Virus record (IMG/VR): IMGVR_UViG_3300032249_000988
Span: 1 to 41,222 of that record
DNA: 41,222 nucleotides
Strand: one strand, 5' to 3'
From: a virus
The translations under genes were made by a program, and so were the position numbers. Of the stretch, positions 25,910 through 32,125 are shown in pieces; the stretch's first letter is position 1; every line of letters begins with the position of its first letter. The notes beneath the pieces are model-generated. The model was not told the origin of the DNA and ran no database searches. It worked only from the letters and a program-made list of their open reading frames with translations.

Positions 25910-26737
25910 TTAAGCTGCGTTGGAGGTAATAGCGCGAGGAGCGACTGCATTGGTTGGCAAGGCTTTGTCTCCTCGCAGCACGGCCGTACCGTTCTCGCCC
26001 CAGTTCTTCCAGGAGTTCAAGATGCGAACTCCAAAAGATCCTGGTTCAACTTCCTCCAGGTCCATCGAGCAAACCGAGTGCCCCCACCAGAAGAAGTCGG
26101 TTGCGACGGGAATTCGATTGAGCAAGCAGGTAGCAAACTGGTCGAAGGTCATCTTGCGATCGTAGACCGGCGAAGACAACTCGACCCATCCTGAAGTGAT
26201 TTTGTGTTTTGCTGCGTTCTGCCAGGTCGCCTCAGTGTCATTTGATCGAGACATGGATTTCTCTTTCCAGAACTCGACGGATGGAACGCCGTTCTTCGCG
26301 ACGTACTCCATACTGAGCGCCGCCCAGCCGCCCTGATCTGCGTAATTCTTTACTTTGCACCCAACAGCATGGGCGGACAGTCGCACGTAAGGCAGGCCCA
26401 TCGAGGCTCGCCAAAGCATGATGGAATGAACCGTTGAATAGACCCAGCAATACCCTTGACCGTTTTGGTCGAGATTTTCAAACGGCTTGCCCTTATCGGC
26501 AATGTTTCTCAAATCGCTAATGCGGGACTTGGTACGCTTCATTTCCTTGATGCGATCCGACCACTCCGATCGCGGAATGATTTGCAGTTGATTCAGGTCC
26601 CACTCGGGGGCCCCATAGGAGCCAACCGGATACTGCTTGGGATCGCGGTATACAAGACCAAAGGTGTTGCCTTGGGTTTCCTTTCCGCCCTGGATGAAGT
26701 CTCGATAGTTGTCGTCATCAATGATGAACTCTGCCAT
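25910..26737 (-). CDS. Papain-like cysteine peptidase (C1)
   Basis: A 275-residue protein; the ATG at 26737 is chosen because GGAGG lies seven bases upstream and it avoids a 106-base overlap with the upstream gene. Papain-type catalytic signatures are in order: Q91 (oxyanion) in DQNGQGYCWVY with C97, GGWAALSMEYVAKNG, H220 in WWGHSVC, and N241-S-W in ILNSWKNWGENG. The first 80 residues resemble a propeptide or N-terminal extension. No signal peptide or membrane segment is seen. It could act on host proteins, on virion proteins, or in lysis; no canonical endolysin is evident elsewhere in the window. Confidence 0.85.
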   Translation of the reverse strand: MAEFIIDDDNYRDFIQGGKETQGNTFGLVYRDPKQYPVGSYGAPEWDLNQLQIIPRSEWSDRIKEMKRTKSRISDLRNIADKGKPFENLDQNGQGYCWVYSTVHSIMLWRASMGLPYVRLSAHAVGCKVKNYADQGGWAALSMEYVAKNGVPSVEFWKEKSMSRSNDTEATWQNAAKHKITSGWVELSSPVYDRKMTFDQFATCLLNRIPVATDFFWWGHSVCSMDLEEVEPGSFGVRILNSWKNWGENGTAVLRGDKALPTNAVAPRAITSNAA

Positions 26738-26739
26738 CG

Positions 26740-27168
26740 TTATCCTCCGGTGTGTTTCTTCAAGAGCGACAGTGTTTTTTCGATAGTTTTTGGCATCTTG
26801 CCCTCGTATCCGCCCTTGGTTTTGCCAGAAGAAATCATCAGCCAAGGATTGTCTTTTCTGGGGCGTTCAAAGGCTTCTCTCCAATACGCTTCGTCTTGAG
26901 ACATATCTGCCTTGTTCGAGACGATTCGATAATCCTTAGCAGCCTCGCCAAGATACTTGCGGATGTCGCTGGAGAAAATCACCGACTTCTCAGACTCGGG
27001 CATCAAGGACAGCTTCGAGTCGTCGTAAACAAGCATCACGCGAAATCCTTCCGCGTTGATAGGGCGAACTCCTGGCGACAGGAAGTCGAAGTTCAGCGAC
27101 TCGCCTCCCCCAAGAAAGAGAAGTAAGCCGCCAATCAACATCAATATTGCTGGCGCTTTTGACTTCAT
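26740..27168 (-). CDS. Membrane-anchored protein with degenerate thioredoxin-like fold
   Basis: A 142-residue protein with an N-terminal anchor (PAILMLIGGLLLFLGGG), then a domain FRVMLVYDDSK ... NPWLMISSGKTKGGYEGKMP ... LSLLKKH. The strand-turn order and the Pro before a hydrophobic strand resemble the C-terminal half of thioredoxins, as in the neighbouring 25434 protein, but there is no CxxC. GGAG lies eight bases upstream of the ATG. It is likely exported and membrane-bound. The fold call is tentative. Confidence 0.55.
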   Translation of the reverse strand: MKSKAPAILMLIGGLLLFLGGGESLNFDFLSPGVRPINAEGFRVMLVYDDSKLSLMPESEKSVIFSSDIRKYLGEAAKDYRIVSNKADMSQDEAYWREAFERPRKDNPWLMISSGKTKGGYEGKMPKTIEKTLSLLKKHTGG

Positions 27169-27173
27169 GTCGC

Positions 27174-27449
27174 TTACTCCTTCGGGGCGTAGATACTGCC
27201 GATTGCGGTTCTCATGCAGTCAGCCCCGGTCTTGTTGTCCTGGGACTCAAAGTACTGCATCAGAGCTTCGCAATGAGCGACGGCCTCGACGCGAGAGCCA
27301 ATAGGCTGGCTGGATTCCGTTCCAGCCGGTCTATCAGTCTTGGGCTCGTCGCCTTGATCCAAAAGCGACACCGTCTTGAGAGCAGGACCGTAAAGGGCCC
27401 ACGCTGCTCCGCCAAGCATCAGCAGAAGTCCGATCCATTGAAGATTCAT
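27174..27449 (-). CDS. Small membrane-anchored protein
   Basis: A 91-residue protein with an N-terminal hydrophobic segment (LQWIGLLLMLGGAAWALYG, about 3-22) and a soluble C-terminal part with two cysteines (HCEAL, DCMR). This is a small, possibly exported protein of the cassette. The stop is five bases upstream of the next start, and its start overlaps the 27446 gene by ATGA. Function is not recognised. Confidence 0.5.
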   Translation of the reverse strand: MNLQWIGLLLMLGGAAWALYGPALKTVSLLDQGDEPKTDRPAGTESSQPIGSRVEAVAHCEALMQYFESQDNKTGADCMRTAIGSIYAPKE

Positions 27450-27760
27450 TGCTCGTCAGCCTCCGTGATTCCGCAGCCTTCGCAGGCCTCTAAAAATCCT
27501 TTGTCTTCGGTCAGCCACTTGTAACCCACATCGCGAGGGACTTTGCTTAGGAAGCCCTGATCTTTGAGCCACAACCAAAATCGGATGATTGAAATAATCA
27601 GCATTGCAATCGTGGCCGGATCCATGCCGTATTTTTCGGCTCGGGCCTCGAACAAGCCTTTAGCTACGTTATGGTCTCCGCTTGCAGCCTCATACGACTC
27701 GATCGCAAACTTTCGAACCTTGCGACGACTGAAAAATCGAGGGAGTCGTCTTTTCGCCAT
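27446..27760 (-). CDS. Small basic membrane protein
   Basis: A 104-residue protein with a basic N-terminus (MAKRRLPRFFSRRKVRKF), a helical middle and a hydrophobic segment (IAMLIISIIRFWLWL, about 52-66). The C-terminus is Cys/Glu-rich (EACEGCGITEADEQ). A role near a holin is possible. It overlaps the 27174 gene by ATGA. No family is recognised. Confidence 0.45.
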   Translation of the reverse strand: MAKRRLPRFFSRRKVRKFAIESYEAASGDHNVAKGLFEARAEKYGMDPATIAMLIISIIRFWLWLKDQGFLSKVPRDVGYKWLTEDKGFLEACEGCGITEADEQ

Positions 27761-27771
27761 ATCTTGATTCC

Positions 27772-28134
27772 TTACGGTGTGTTTGGAGAGATATGCGGTC
27801 TAATTGCATATCCGGCCAAAAGAGTTTGGACGAGAGTCAATAGTTGCTGGATGGTGTCAGGAGTGATCGGAAGGTTAAGCCTGTCCTTGAGCACTGCATT
27901 TGCAATGGCTGCGGTAAGAGCCCAGAATCTTGGGCTCTGAACAAGCTGCATCCATCCCTTTGTCGCCCCCGCGGATTCCCCGATGATCCACAGCACGAGC
28001 GAATTGGTGATGGTCTGCGAGGTCTCTTCGTCGATCGGTAAGCCAAGCTTGTCTCGCAGTAACACAAACACCAGTGCGATTGCGGCGGTGAGAAACGATC
28101 GGCGGCTTTTGGCCCATTCAACAATTTGGTTCAT
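27772..28134 (-). CDS. Holin-like protein with internal duplication
   Basis: A 120-residue protein with two similar halves: RSFLTAAIALVFVLLRDKLGLPIDEETSQTI (about 12-42) and PRFWALTAAIANAVLKDRLNLPITPDTIQQL (about 68-98). Each is a hydrophobic helix followed by a charged turn, a LxLPI motif and an amphipathic helix. This build resembles small phage holins with one such unit, here duplicated. It is the first gene of the cassette, after a 113-base gap that holds a GGTCTT/AAGACC palindrome (28212..28224). Holin function is inferred and not shown. Confidence 0.6.
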   Translation of the reverse strand: MNQIVEWAKSRRSFLTAAIALVFVLLRDKLGLPIDEETSQTITNSLVLWIIGESAGATKGWMQLVQSPRFWALTAAIANAVLKDRLNLPITPDTIQQLLTLVQTLLAGYAIRPHISPNTP

Positions 28135-28211
28135 GACAGATCTTTTTCGGTTGTGCCGGTAGCATCGAAATTGCTTACGAGTCGCTTGAGCGAAATCAGA
28201 CTAGCACACAC

Positions 28212-28224
28212 GGTCTTCAAGACC
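28212..28224. promoter_or_regulatory. Small palindrome upstream of the holin-like gene
   Basis: GGTCTTCAAGACC is a perfect inverted repeat with 6-base arms around one central base. It lies in the 113-base gap 28135..28247, between the excisionase-type HTH gene and the holin-like gene. It may be an operator. No strong promoter is visible around it. Confidence 0.35.
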
Positions 28225-28241
28225 ATATCGGTTGGGCTACA

Positions 28242-28277
28242 TGTCCGTTAGTGGCCGGATTTGTCCGCTTTTTGCCA
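28242..28277. repeat. Imperfect 36-bp direct repeat, copy 2
   Basis: Matches 24463..24498 in the same orientation with three mismatches. It covers the 3' end of the HTH gene at 28248, including its stop codon, plus a few bases beyond. The two copies flank the accessory cassette. The pattern fits a duplicated gene end left by a past insertion or recombination. Confidence 0.8.
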
Positions 28278-28472
28278 GGACTCGATTTGCAATACCGACC
28301 AATGATTTTCGATCAATGGCTTGGGGAGTAGCTTGTTGGAACGCCATCGCCTGATGGTCCGATCCGACACTCCGAGCAGCAGAGCGAGCTGCTTGACGTT
28401 CAGCAAACGGAGATCGCTGCTGGATCGATTCGGACGTTCCGTTGGTCTGTTGGTGGCGGTATCGGTGGACAT
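28248..28472 (-). CDS. AlpA/excisionase-type helix-turn-helix protein
   Basis: A 74-residue protein with a MerR/AlpA-like helix-turn-helix at residues about 24-60 (RLLNVKQLALLLGVSDRTIRRWRSNKLLPKP). This fold is used by excisionases and small regulators. It overlaps the upstream replication-type gene by 73 bases. It may serve as an excisionase for the integrase or as a local regulator; the sequence does not distinguish these. Its 3' end is duplicated at 24463..24498. Confidence 0.75.
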   Translation of the reverse strand: MSTDTATNRPTERPNRSSSDLRLLNVKQLALLLGVSDRTIRRWRSNKLLPKPLIENHWSVLQIESWQKADKSGH

Positions 28473-29278
28473 AGCTCCAGCGTCACTTGATTGAATGAAA
28501 CGCCATGGAATTCCAACATCTTGCGGACAATCGTTGCGAGATAGCTCGATGGTTTATCGATTGAATTTTCGAGGATCCGATCGCACGCATCGAGAAAGCC
28601 TCCAGGGTCGCAGTTTGCCGCGATCCACGAGTATCGCCAAAATAGTTCACGCTCATATTTTAACCGCTTTCGATCAGCCAAACGCACGAGCTTGTTCGCG
28701 ATTTCACACGCCCTCGTGGTTTTTAACTCACAAGTACATTCCCCACCAACAACCGAACAACCAAACCAGCCATGGGCGGCTTGGTGTGGTTGGGCTTGGT
28801 ATGGCTTGGCTTGGTTTGGCTTGGTAGCGGGTGGCTTAGCCCCCCCCTTAGCACCCTCCTTAGCCACCCCCTTAGCACCATCCTTAGCACCCTCCTTAGC
28901 ATCCTCCTCAGAGACCTGCTTAGCGACGTCCGATTCGAATTCAGGCACCGACGCGAAGGGCTTTTTAGAGCTGGCTAGATTGCCCTTCACCCAAGTTGGG
29001 CAATGCTCGTGCCAATCGTGCACCACGAGTCTGTGGTCTTCCGATTTATCGAGCCAACCACAGTCGACGAGCGCATCAATGAGCTTGTCGGGATCACCTT
29101 CCCAATCGCAGATGACGGCAATATCGATGTTCTCAAAACGACCAATATCGCCTTGCGGGCAGTTTTTCGCAGTCCCGGCCCAGAGCAGTTCCAGAAGTCC
29201 AACTGTGCCTCGCTGCGACTCGGACAAGCTACGCTGGAGCCGCTTGAACTTGATAAGATCGACCGTGCCAACCTTCAT
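28400..29278 (-). CDS. Replisome-organiser-like protein
   Basis: A 292-residue protein with GAGGA six bases before its ATG. The N-terminal 90 residues (VDLIKFKRLQRSL ... LVDCGWLDKSEDHRLVVHDWHEHCPTWVKGNLA) resemble the N-terminal domain of phage replisome-organiser or DnaD-like initiators. Residues about 120-165 are low-complexity (KEGAKDGAKGVAKEGAKGGAK) coded by a 12-base tandem repeat. The C-terminal part has ACEIANKLVRLADRKRLKYERELFWRY and the helical FLDACDRILENSID segment typical of such proteins. It probably directs origin opening or helicase loading, as no primase or helicase gene is otherwise seen. Confidence 0.65.
   Translation of the reverse strand: MKVGTVDLIKFKRLQRSLSESQRGTVGLLELLWAGTAKNCPQGDIGRFENIDIAVICDWEGDPDKLIDALVDCGWLDKSEDHRLVVHDWHEHCPTWVKGNLASSKKPFASVPEFESDVAKQVSEEDAKEGAKDGAKGVAKEGAKGGAKPPATKPNQAKPYQAQPHQAAHGWFGCSVVGGECTCELKTTRACEIANKLVRLADRKRLKYERELFWRYSWIAANCDPGGFLDACDRILENSIDKPSSYLATIVRKMLEFHGVSFNQVTLELCPPIPPPTDQRNVRIDPAAISVC
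28837..28908. repeat. Six tandem 12-bp units encoding (AKxG)n
   Basis: Six in-frame units related to TAGCACCCTCCT run without interruption, and the coded tetrapeptide on the minus strand is AKEG/AKDG-like. The unit length keeps the frame, so copy-number change would lengthen or shorten the linker of the replisome-organiser-like protein by four residues. An adjacent stretch around 28783-28830 is also repetitive (GGCTTGGTATGGCTTGGCTT). Confidence 0.8.
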
Positions 29279-29280
29279 GG

Positions 29281-29772
29281 TTATTCCTCTCGCCCGTCTA
29301 TGTCCTTGGCCATTCGGTGCAGCAATGCTGCCGAGCCTACTTCGATCATCAGGGTCAGTTCCGGATACGGTCTTGCTACTTCGTTGAGGATTTCCTCAAG
29401 CCGTGCTGGGTCATATCGCAGAAAATCTTCGCTAACCAACATGTCGGAAAGCATCTCTTCTAAGTGTTCGATCACCTCAGCAGGGCCTGCACCCTCTGAC
29501 GCTGCCCAGTCACCCAGTTCTGTGTCTTGACTCATTAAGTCAATCGAAATAACCAGGAATCCGATATGCGACACATCGAAGAGATAACTATGGTTCACAC
29601 AGGTCTTTACCATCGGCCTGAAATGCCTACCAGCAAGCCAATGAAGAATGCTTGGCAGTAGCGGATTTTTACGCGATTCTTCTAACAGCTTCGCTCTATG
29701 CCGATCCTCGATCGAACTCGCTGTTCCCCTCAGACGCTTGAACCTGTCTAGTTTTTCGTCTTTTTCGTCCAT
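29281..29772 (-). CDS. Early-region protein of unknown function
   Basis: A 163-residue protein; the ATG at 29772 has GAGG six bases upstream and is preferred to a TTG start four codons earlier. It is highly charged at the N-terminus (MDEKDEKLDRFKRLRG), with a central hydrophobic stretch (IGFLVISIDL) and acidic helices (PAEVIEHLEEMLSDML, RLEEILNEVARPYPELTLM). No family is recognised. It ends two bases before the replisome-organiser-like start. Confidence 0.6.
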   Translation of the reverse strand: MDEKDEKLDRFKRLRGTASSIEDRHRAKLLEESRKNPLLPSILHWLAGRHFRPMVKTCVNHSYLFDVSHIGFLVISIDLMSQDTELGDWAASEGAGPAEVIEHLEEMLSDMLVSEDFLRYDPARLEEILNEVARPYPELTLMIEVGSAALLHRMAKDIDGREE

Positions 29773-29838
29773 CGCGTGCCTCAAGAACTAACCAATGAAC
29801 CAGCGAGTGTAGCTCCGATGCCAACACAACAGTGCCGT

Positions 29839-30141
29839 TTAGTCAACAAAGGCAAACATTCCTTGCCGCAGCTTTGGTATGTTGCTTACGACGACCGTGG
29901 CTGGCTTGCCGTACTGCGTGGTACGCTTGTCGGCTGATGTCCTGACGAGCCCCTTTTCTTCAAGCTCACTGATTCGGCCACAAACTGTGGAAAGCGGCAT
30001 GTTGCAAACTTCCGCGATTTCATGCCGAGTCAGTCCACCATTTTCCAATGCTTTCAAAATTGATCTTTGTGCCCGGGAGCAATCCTCCATGGCAAGATCA
30101 AAATACACAGCATCCCGATTTGCTTGACTGTTGATGCTCAT
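29839..30141 (-). CDS. Winged-helix regulatory protein (MarR-like)
   Basis: A 100-residue protein coupled by ATGA to the small membrane protein upstream. Residues about 20-75 form a winged helix: CSRAQRSILKALENGGLTRHEIAEV, then LSTVCGRISELEEKGLVRTSADK and a beta wing (RTTQYGKPATVVVSN). This is the MarR/ArsR-type build, in a small early-region protein that may bind phage DNA. No metal-binding or ligand residues are evident. Its promoter or operators are not identified. Confidence 0.7.
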   Translation of the reverse strand: MSINSQANRDAVYFDLAMEDCSRAQRSILKALENGGLTRHEIAEVCNMPLSTVCGRISELEEKGLVRTSADKRTTQYGKPATVVVSNIPKLRQGMFAFVD

Positions 30142-30257
30142 TCCTCGAACACCTCACACGCGAACCATTCAATCGCTCTGCCGATCCCGTAAACGACCGA
30201 GACTGCCGTGACCGAGAAGAACAAGCACCAAGCCATTTCCGTCGCCATAACGATCAT
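30138..30257 (-). CDS. Small single-span membrane protein
   Basis: A 39-residue protein. AAGGAG lies six bases before the ATG at 30257, which decides the start; a longer in-frame reading from a GTG at 30353 would overlap the cloverleaf-like element. A hydrophobic stretch (MAWCLFFSVTAVSVVYGIG) spans residues 8-26, followed by AIEWFACEVFEE. It likely inserts in the cytoplasmic membrane. ATGA overlap joins it to the winged-helix gene. It is too short to classify. Confidence 0.65.
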   Translation of the reverse strand: MIVMATEMAWCLFFSVTAVSVVYGIGRAIEWFACEVFEE

Positions 30258-30279
30258 GTAACGCTCCTTGTTGAAAAAA

Positions 30280-30347
30280 GGAGTGGGATGGAATCGCACC
30301 ATCACCTTCCGGCTATACCGGTTGTTCACTATAAGAACTTCCACCCC
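30280..30347 (-). ncRNA. Cloverleaf-like RNA element B (tRNA-like)
   Basis: On the minus strand a 68-base segment folds as a tRNA-like cloverleaf. The acceptor GGGGTGG pairs with CCACTCC (one G-T wobble), the D-arm is GTTC/GAAC, the middle hairpin is CCGG-TATAG-CCGG and the T-arm is GATGG-TGCGATT-CCATC. It is followed by T6. Compared with real tRNAs it lacks U8, the D-loop GG and T55 (G instead), and its anticodon loop has 5 bases. No CCA is encoded. It could be a degenerate tRNA, a mimic, or another structured RNA. Confidence 0.5.
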
Positions 30348-30393
30348 TGACACACTTTGTTTGAGTGGCTGGTGTCATGCCCCTCGTACCTAA

Positions 30394-30476
30394 AGGATCG
30401 CGCGGGAATTCCACCCGCTACGGCCGTCTTACCGATCGCGGCCTGCTCTCGTGCCTTTCGTCACCGAGCCGATCCT
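30394..30476 (-). ncRNA. Cloverleaf-like RNA element A (tRNA-like)
   Basis: On the minus strand an 83-base segment has four paired arms in tRNA order. The ends AGGATCG and CGATCCT pair over 7 bases. The second arm is CTCG/CGAG with a 13-base loop, the third is GGCCG/CGGCC with a 12-base loop, and the T-arm is GCGGG-TGGAATT-CCCGC. The T-loop again has G in place of T55, as in element B. One extra base separates the T-arm from the acceptor strand, so this is not a canonical tRNA. Confidence 0.4.
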
Positions 30477-30489
30477 GTTTCAACAGCCG

Positions 30490-30813
30490 CTACTTCTTGA
30501 CCGCCTCCTTCACGCGTATGCAGGGGACCGTCTTGTTTTGGAAGCTCGTCTCGGAACGATAGAGAACGAGCTTCTTACCCTTCCATGAATCGGTTTGGGC
30601 TCCATGGATCGAAGCGATCATCCGCGAATTGGTCTTGTTCAGAACCAAGCCGCGATCGAACTCCTCGAACACGACAACCCCCTTTTTGACTTTCTCCTGG
30701 CCAACGTCCGCGATGTGGACGCCTTTGATCGTGACGGTACATTCGTCGCCGATCTTGTCTCCGACATCGAGGGCCTCTAGGTGTGGAGACGGACATAGTT
30801 CAGTAACTCGCAT
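30490..30813 (-). CDS. Conserved phage protein next to recombination nuclease
   Basis: A 107-residue protein of a small phage family recognisable by LCPSPHLEALDVGD, LVLNKTNSRMIASIHG, SWKGKKLVLYRSE and QNKTVPCIRVKEA. Members are typically found beside RecE/RecT-like or single-strand annealing genes. The beta-rich pattern suggests an OB-like or similar small fold. GGAGG lies 11 bases before the ATG. A role in DNA metabolism is inferred from context. Confidence 0.65.
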   Translation of the reverse strand: MRVTELCPSPHLEALDVGDKIGDECTVTIKGVHIADVGQEKVKKGVVVFEEFDRGLVLNKTNSRMIASIHGAQTDSWKGKKLVLYRSETSFQNKTVPCIRVKEAVKK

Positions 30814-30819
30814 GGCTGC

Positions 30820-31752
30820 TTAAACCTCCAGCACTTCGCCGTCGATCATAAGCTCGACGGAATCCTCAGCTCGCTCGCCATACCACGCTGGTAAGGACCA
30901 AGCTTCCGGGCTGTCATAGCCCGGCCAACGATCATTTGTTGAACACTCGCGATACAGAGCAACTAGCTCTATGATTTCGCGGGAGCCAGTATCGAGCGAC
31001 TCGAAATCCAATGGAGCTGTCCGGATCCCATAGGGCTCAGTCTTTTCGATGGCCGTGAAGTAGAACTCATCGCCCCCACAGACTTTCTTGGTCGTGGCCC
31101 ACATGCCTCGCAAGTAGAAGGCCGCTTGACGGTGATAGCCCCAGTTCGCAATCGTTCGTTCGAATGATCGCGCGTCGACAGTGCTTTTGACGTCGAGGAT
31201 GTGTCTCGGGCCGTCTGACGAATTCTGGAACACGTCGAACCGAGCTTTACACCACACTCCTAGCTCCTCGTCCCACCAGAGAGCGGAAAGTTCCCTCTCG
31301 GCGTTGCGGATCAAGGATGCCGTCAACTCGTGTCGGTGATACGCACGAGACATACCAAGCACCTGATTGTAGAACTGCTCGGAGACAATCTCTTTGTCGT
31401 GGTGCAGCTTCGTGAACTCCTCCTCCTTGTTCTTTACAAAGGTTGTCGCTGACGAATAGGATCGACTGCCATCCTTCGTGGTGTTTTCAGGATGGTTCGC
31501 ATAGTTCGGCATGAAAACATACCGCTTGATAATTTCCAGAGGCTCCAGCAAAGCACAGTGCGCTAGGCTGCCCAGCTTCATGGCTTCGGTCGCAGGACCG
31601 AAACCGGATCTACAGTGAAGTGGCGATCGCCGCATTAGACTCAGCGTCGAGTTTGACAGAGCTGGCCATGCGCGATACTCCTCGAATGGAATGTCCGGAT
31701 GTAGACCAGCCGGGACCTCGTAGTCCCGATCATGTGTGAAGACAGTGCTCAC
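30820..31752 (-). CDS. RecE/Cas4-type PD-(D/E)XK exonuclease
   Basis: A 310-residue protein with a GTG start that overlaps the csrA stop (GTGA). The N-terminus PFEEYRAWPALSNSTLSLMRRSP and MKLGSLAHCALLEPLE match the exonuclease-VIII-like (DUF3799) family. The nuclease core has KARFDVFQ, then HILDVKST (the D-x-K pair near 190) and NWGYHRQAAFYLRGM. It probably resects phage DNA for recombination. No annealing protein such as RecT or Erf is identified next to it, so the 107-residue neighbour may fill that role. Confidence 0.8.
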   Translation of the reverse strand: MSTVFTHDRDYEVPAGLHPDIPFEEYRAWPALSNSTLSLMRRSPLHCRSGFGPATEAMKLGSLAHCALLEPLEIIKRYVFMPNYANHPENTTKDGSRSYSSATTFVKNKEEEFTKLHHDKEIVSEQFYNQVLGMSRAYHRHELTASLIRNAERELSALWWDEELGVWCKARFDVFQNSSDGPRHILDVKSTVDARSFERTIANWGYHRQAAFYLRGMWATTKKVCGGDEFYFTAIEKTEPYGIRTAPLDFESLDTGSREIIELVALYRECSTNDRWPGYDSPEAWSLPAWYGERAEDSVELMIDGEVLEV

Positions 31753-31958
31753 TTGTCACCCCCGTTCGTTTTGGGACGCGACTTGCGATTTGCTTCAACC
31801 CTAGATACCTCAAAAGTCTCTGGACCTTCGAAGAGTAGTTTGGCCTTGCGGCCAACAATTTGTGCGACAGTCAGGAGCAACGTTTGGCCCCCGAACACAA
31901 TACGAACCGACTCGGTTTGTCGTCTTGACAACAAAAGAGCCCCGGTTTTCACAGCCAT
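31749..31958 (-). CDS. csrA: CsrA-family translational regulator
   Basis: A 69-residue protein with the CsrA pattern: LLLSRRQTESVRI (aligning with LILTRRVGETLMI), then TLLLTVAQIVGRKAKLLFEGPETFEVSRVEA, including L-x-R-R and the strand-5 EVSR region. CsrA dimers bind GGA motifs in mRNA leaders and repress or activate translation. It is the first gene after the leftward operator-promoter at 32056..32084, so it would be made early. GGAG lies eight bases before the ATG. Two GGA motifs in its leader, one overlapping the ribosome site, allow autoregulation. The C-terminal tail is basic. Confidence 0.8.
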   Translation of the reverse strand: MAVKTGALLLSRRQTESVRIVFGGQTLLLTVAQIVGRKAKLLFEGPETFEVSRVEANRKSRPKTNGGDK

Positions 31959-31989
31959 GGAAAAATCTCCAGGTGAGAGAAACTGTGGC

Positions 31990-32004
31990 AGGGCACGATG
32001 CCCT
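31990..32004 (-). promoter_or_regulatory. Hairpin in the csrA leader
   Basis: The 90-base leader upstream of csrA contains a perfect 6-bp hairpin (AGGGCA-TCG-TGCCCT on the minus strand). Two GGA motifs lie elsewhere in the leader: GGGACC near the 5' end and CTGGAG at the ribosome site. CsrA usually binds GGA in or near hairpin loops, but here the GGA motifs are not in the loop, so the hairpin's role is unproven. Confidence 0.4.
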
Positions 32005-32055
32005 AGATGCCATTACCGAAGGCAGGGTGCTACGCCTGTGCCCCTCGGTCCCGGA

Positions 32056-32084
32056 AGTATATCACCCTGGTGATATTTCAGCAA
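32056..32084 (-). promoter_or_regulatory. Leftward early promoter with operator
   Basis: On the minus strand TTGCTG (-35), a 17-base spacer and TATACT (-10) form a sigma-70-type promoter. A perfect 8-bp dyad (plus strand ATATCACC-CT-GGTGATAT, 32059..32076) lies in the spacer and reaches into the -10. The same 20-mer TATCACCAGGGTGATATACT has a 16/20 counterpart at the rightward promoter (33730..33758). It drives csrA and probably the early genes downstream. A repressor binding here would block both. Confidence 0.75.
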
Positions 32085-32100
32085 GGCTACTCGACACTTT

Positions 32101-32125
32101 TTTTTGGAAAAGGTAGTTTGCTACC
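32101..32125 (-). terminator. Terminator-like hairpin after the HTH gene
   Basis: On the minus strand, GGTAG-CAAA-CTACC directly follows the stop of the 32126 HTH gene and is followed by TTTTCC. The 5-bp stem and short T-tract make a weak intrinsic terminator. It would separate the HTH transcript from the leftward early promoter just downstream. Confidence 0.5.

Noticed and set aside
24463-28277. Composite transposon or insertion sequence bounded by the 36-mers
   Set aside because: The copies are direct, not inverted, no transposase lies between them, and copy 2 is the coding end of an HTH gene. A recombination remnant explains them better.
30258-30353. N-terminal extension of the small membrane protein
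   Set aside because: It begins at a GTG and runs through the cloverleaf-like element B, while AAGGAG at the right spacing precedes the ATG at 30257.
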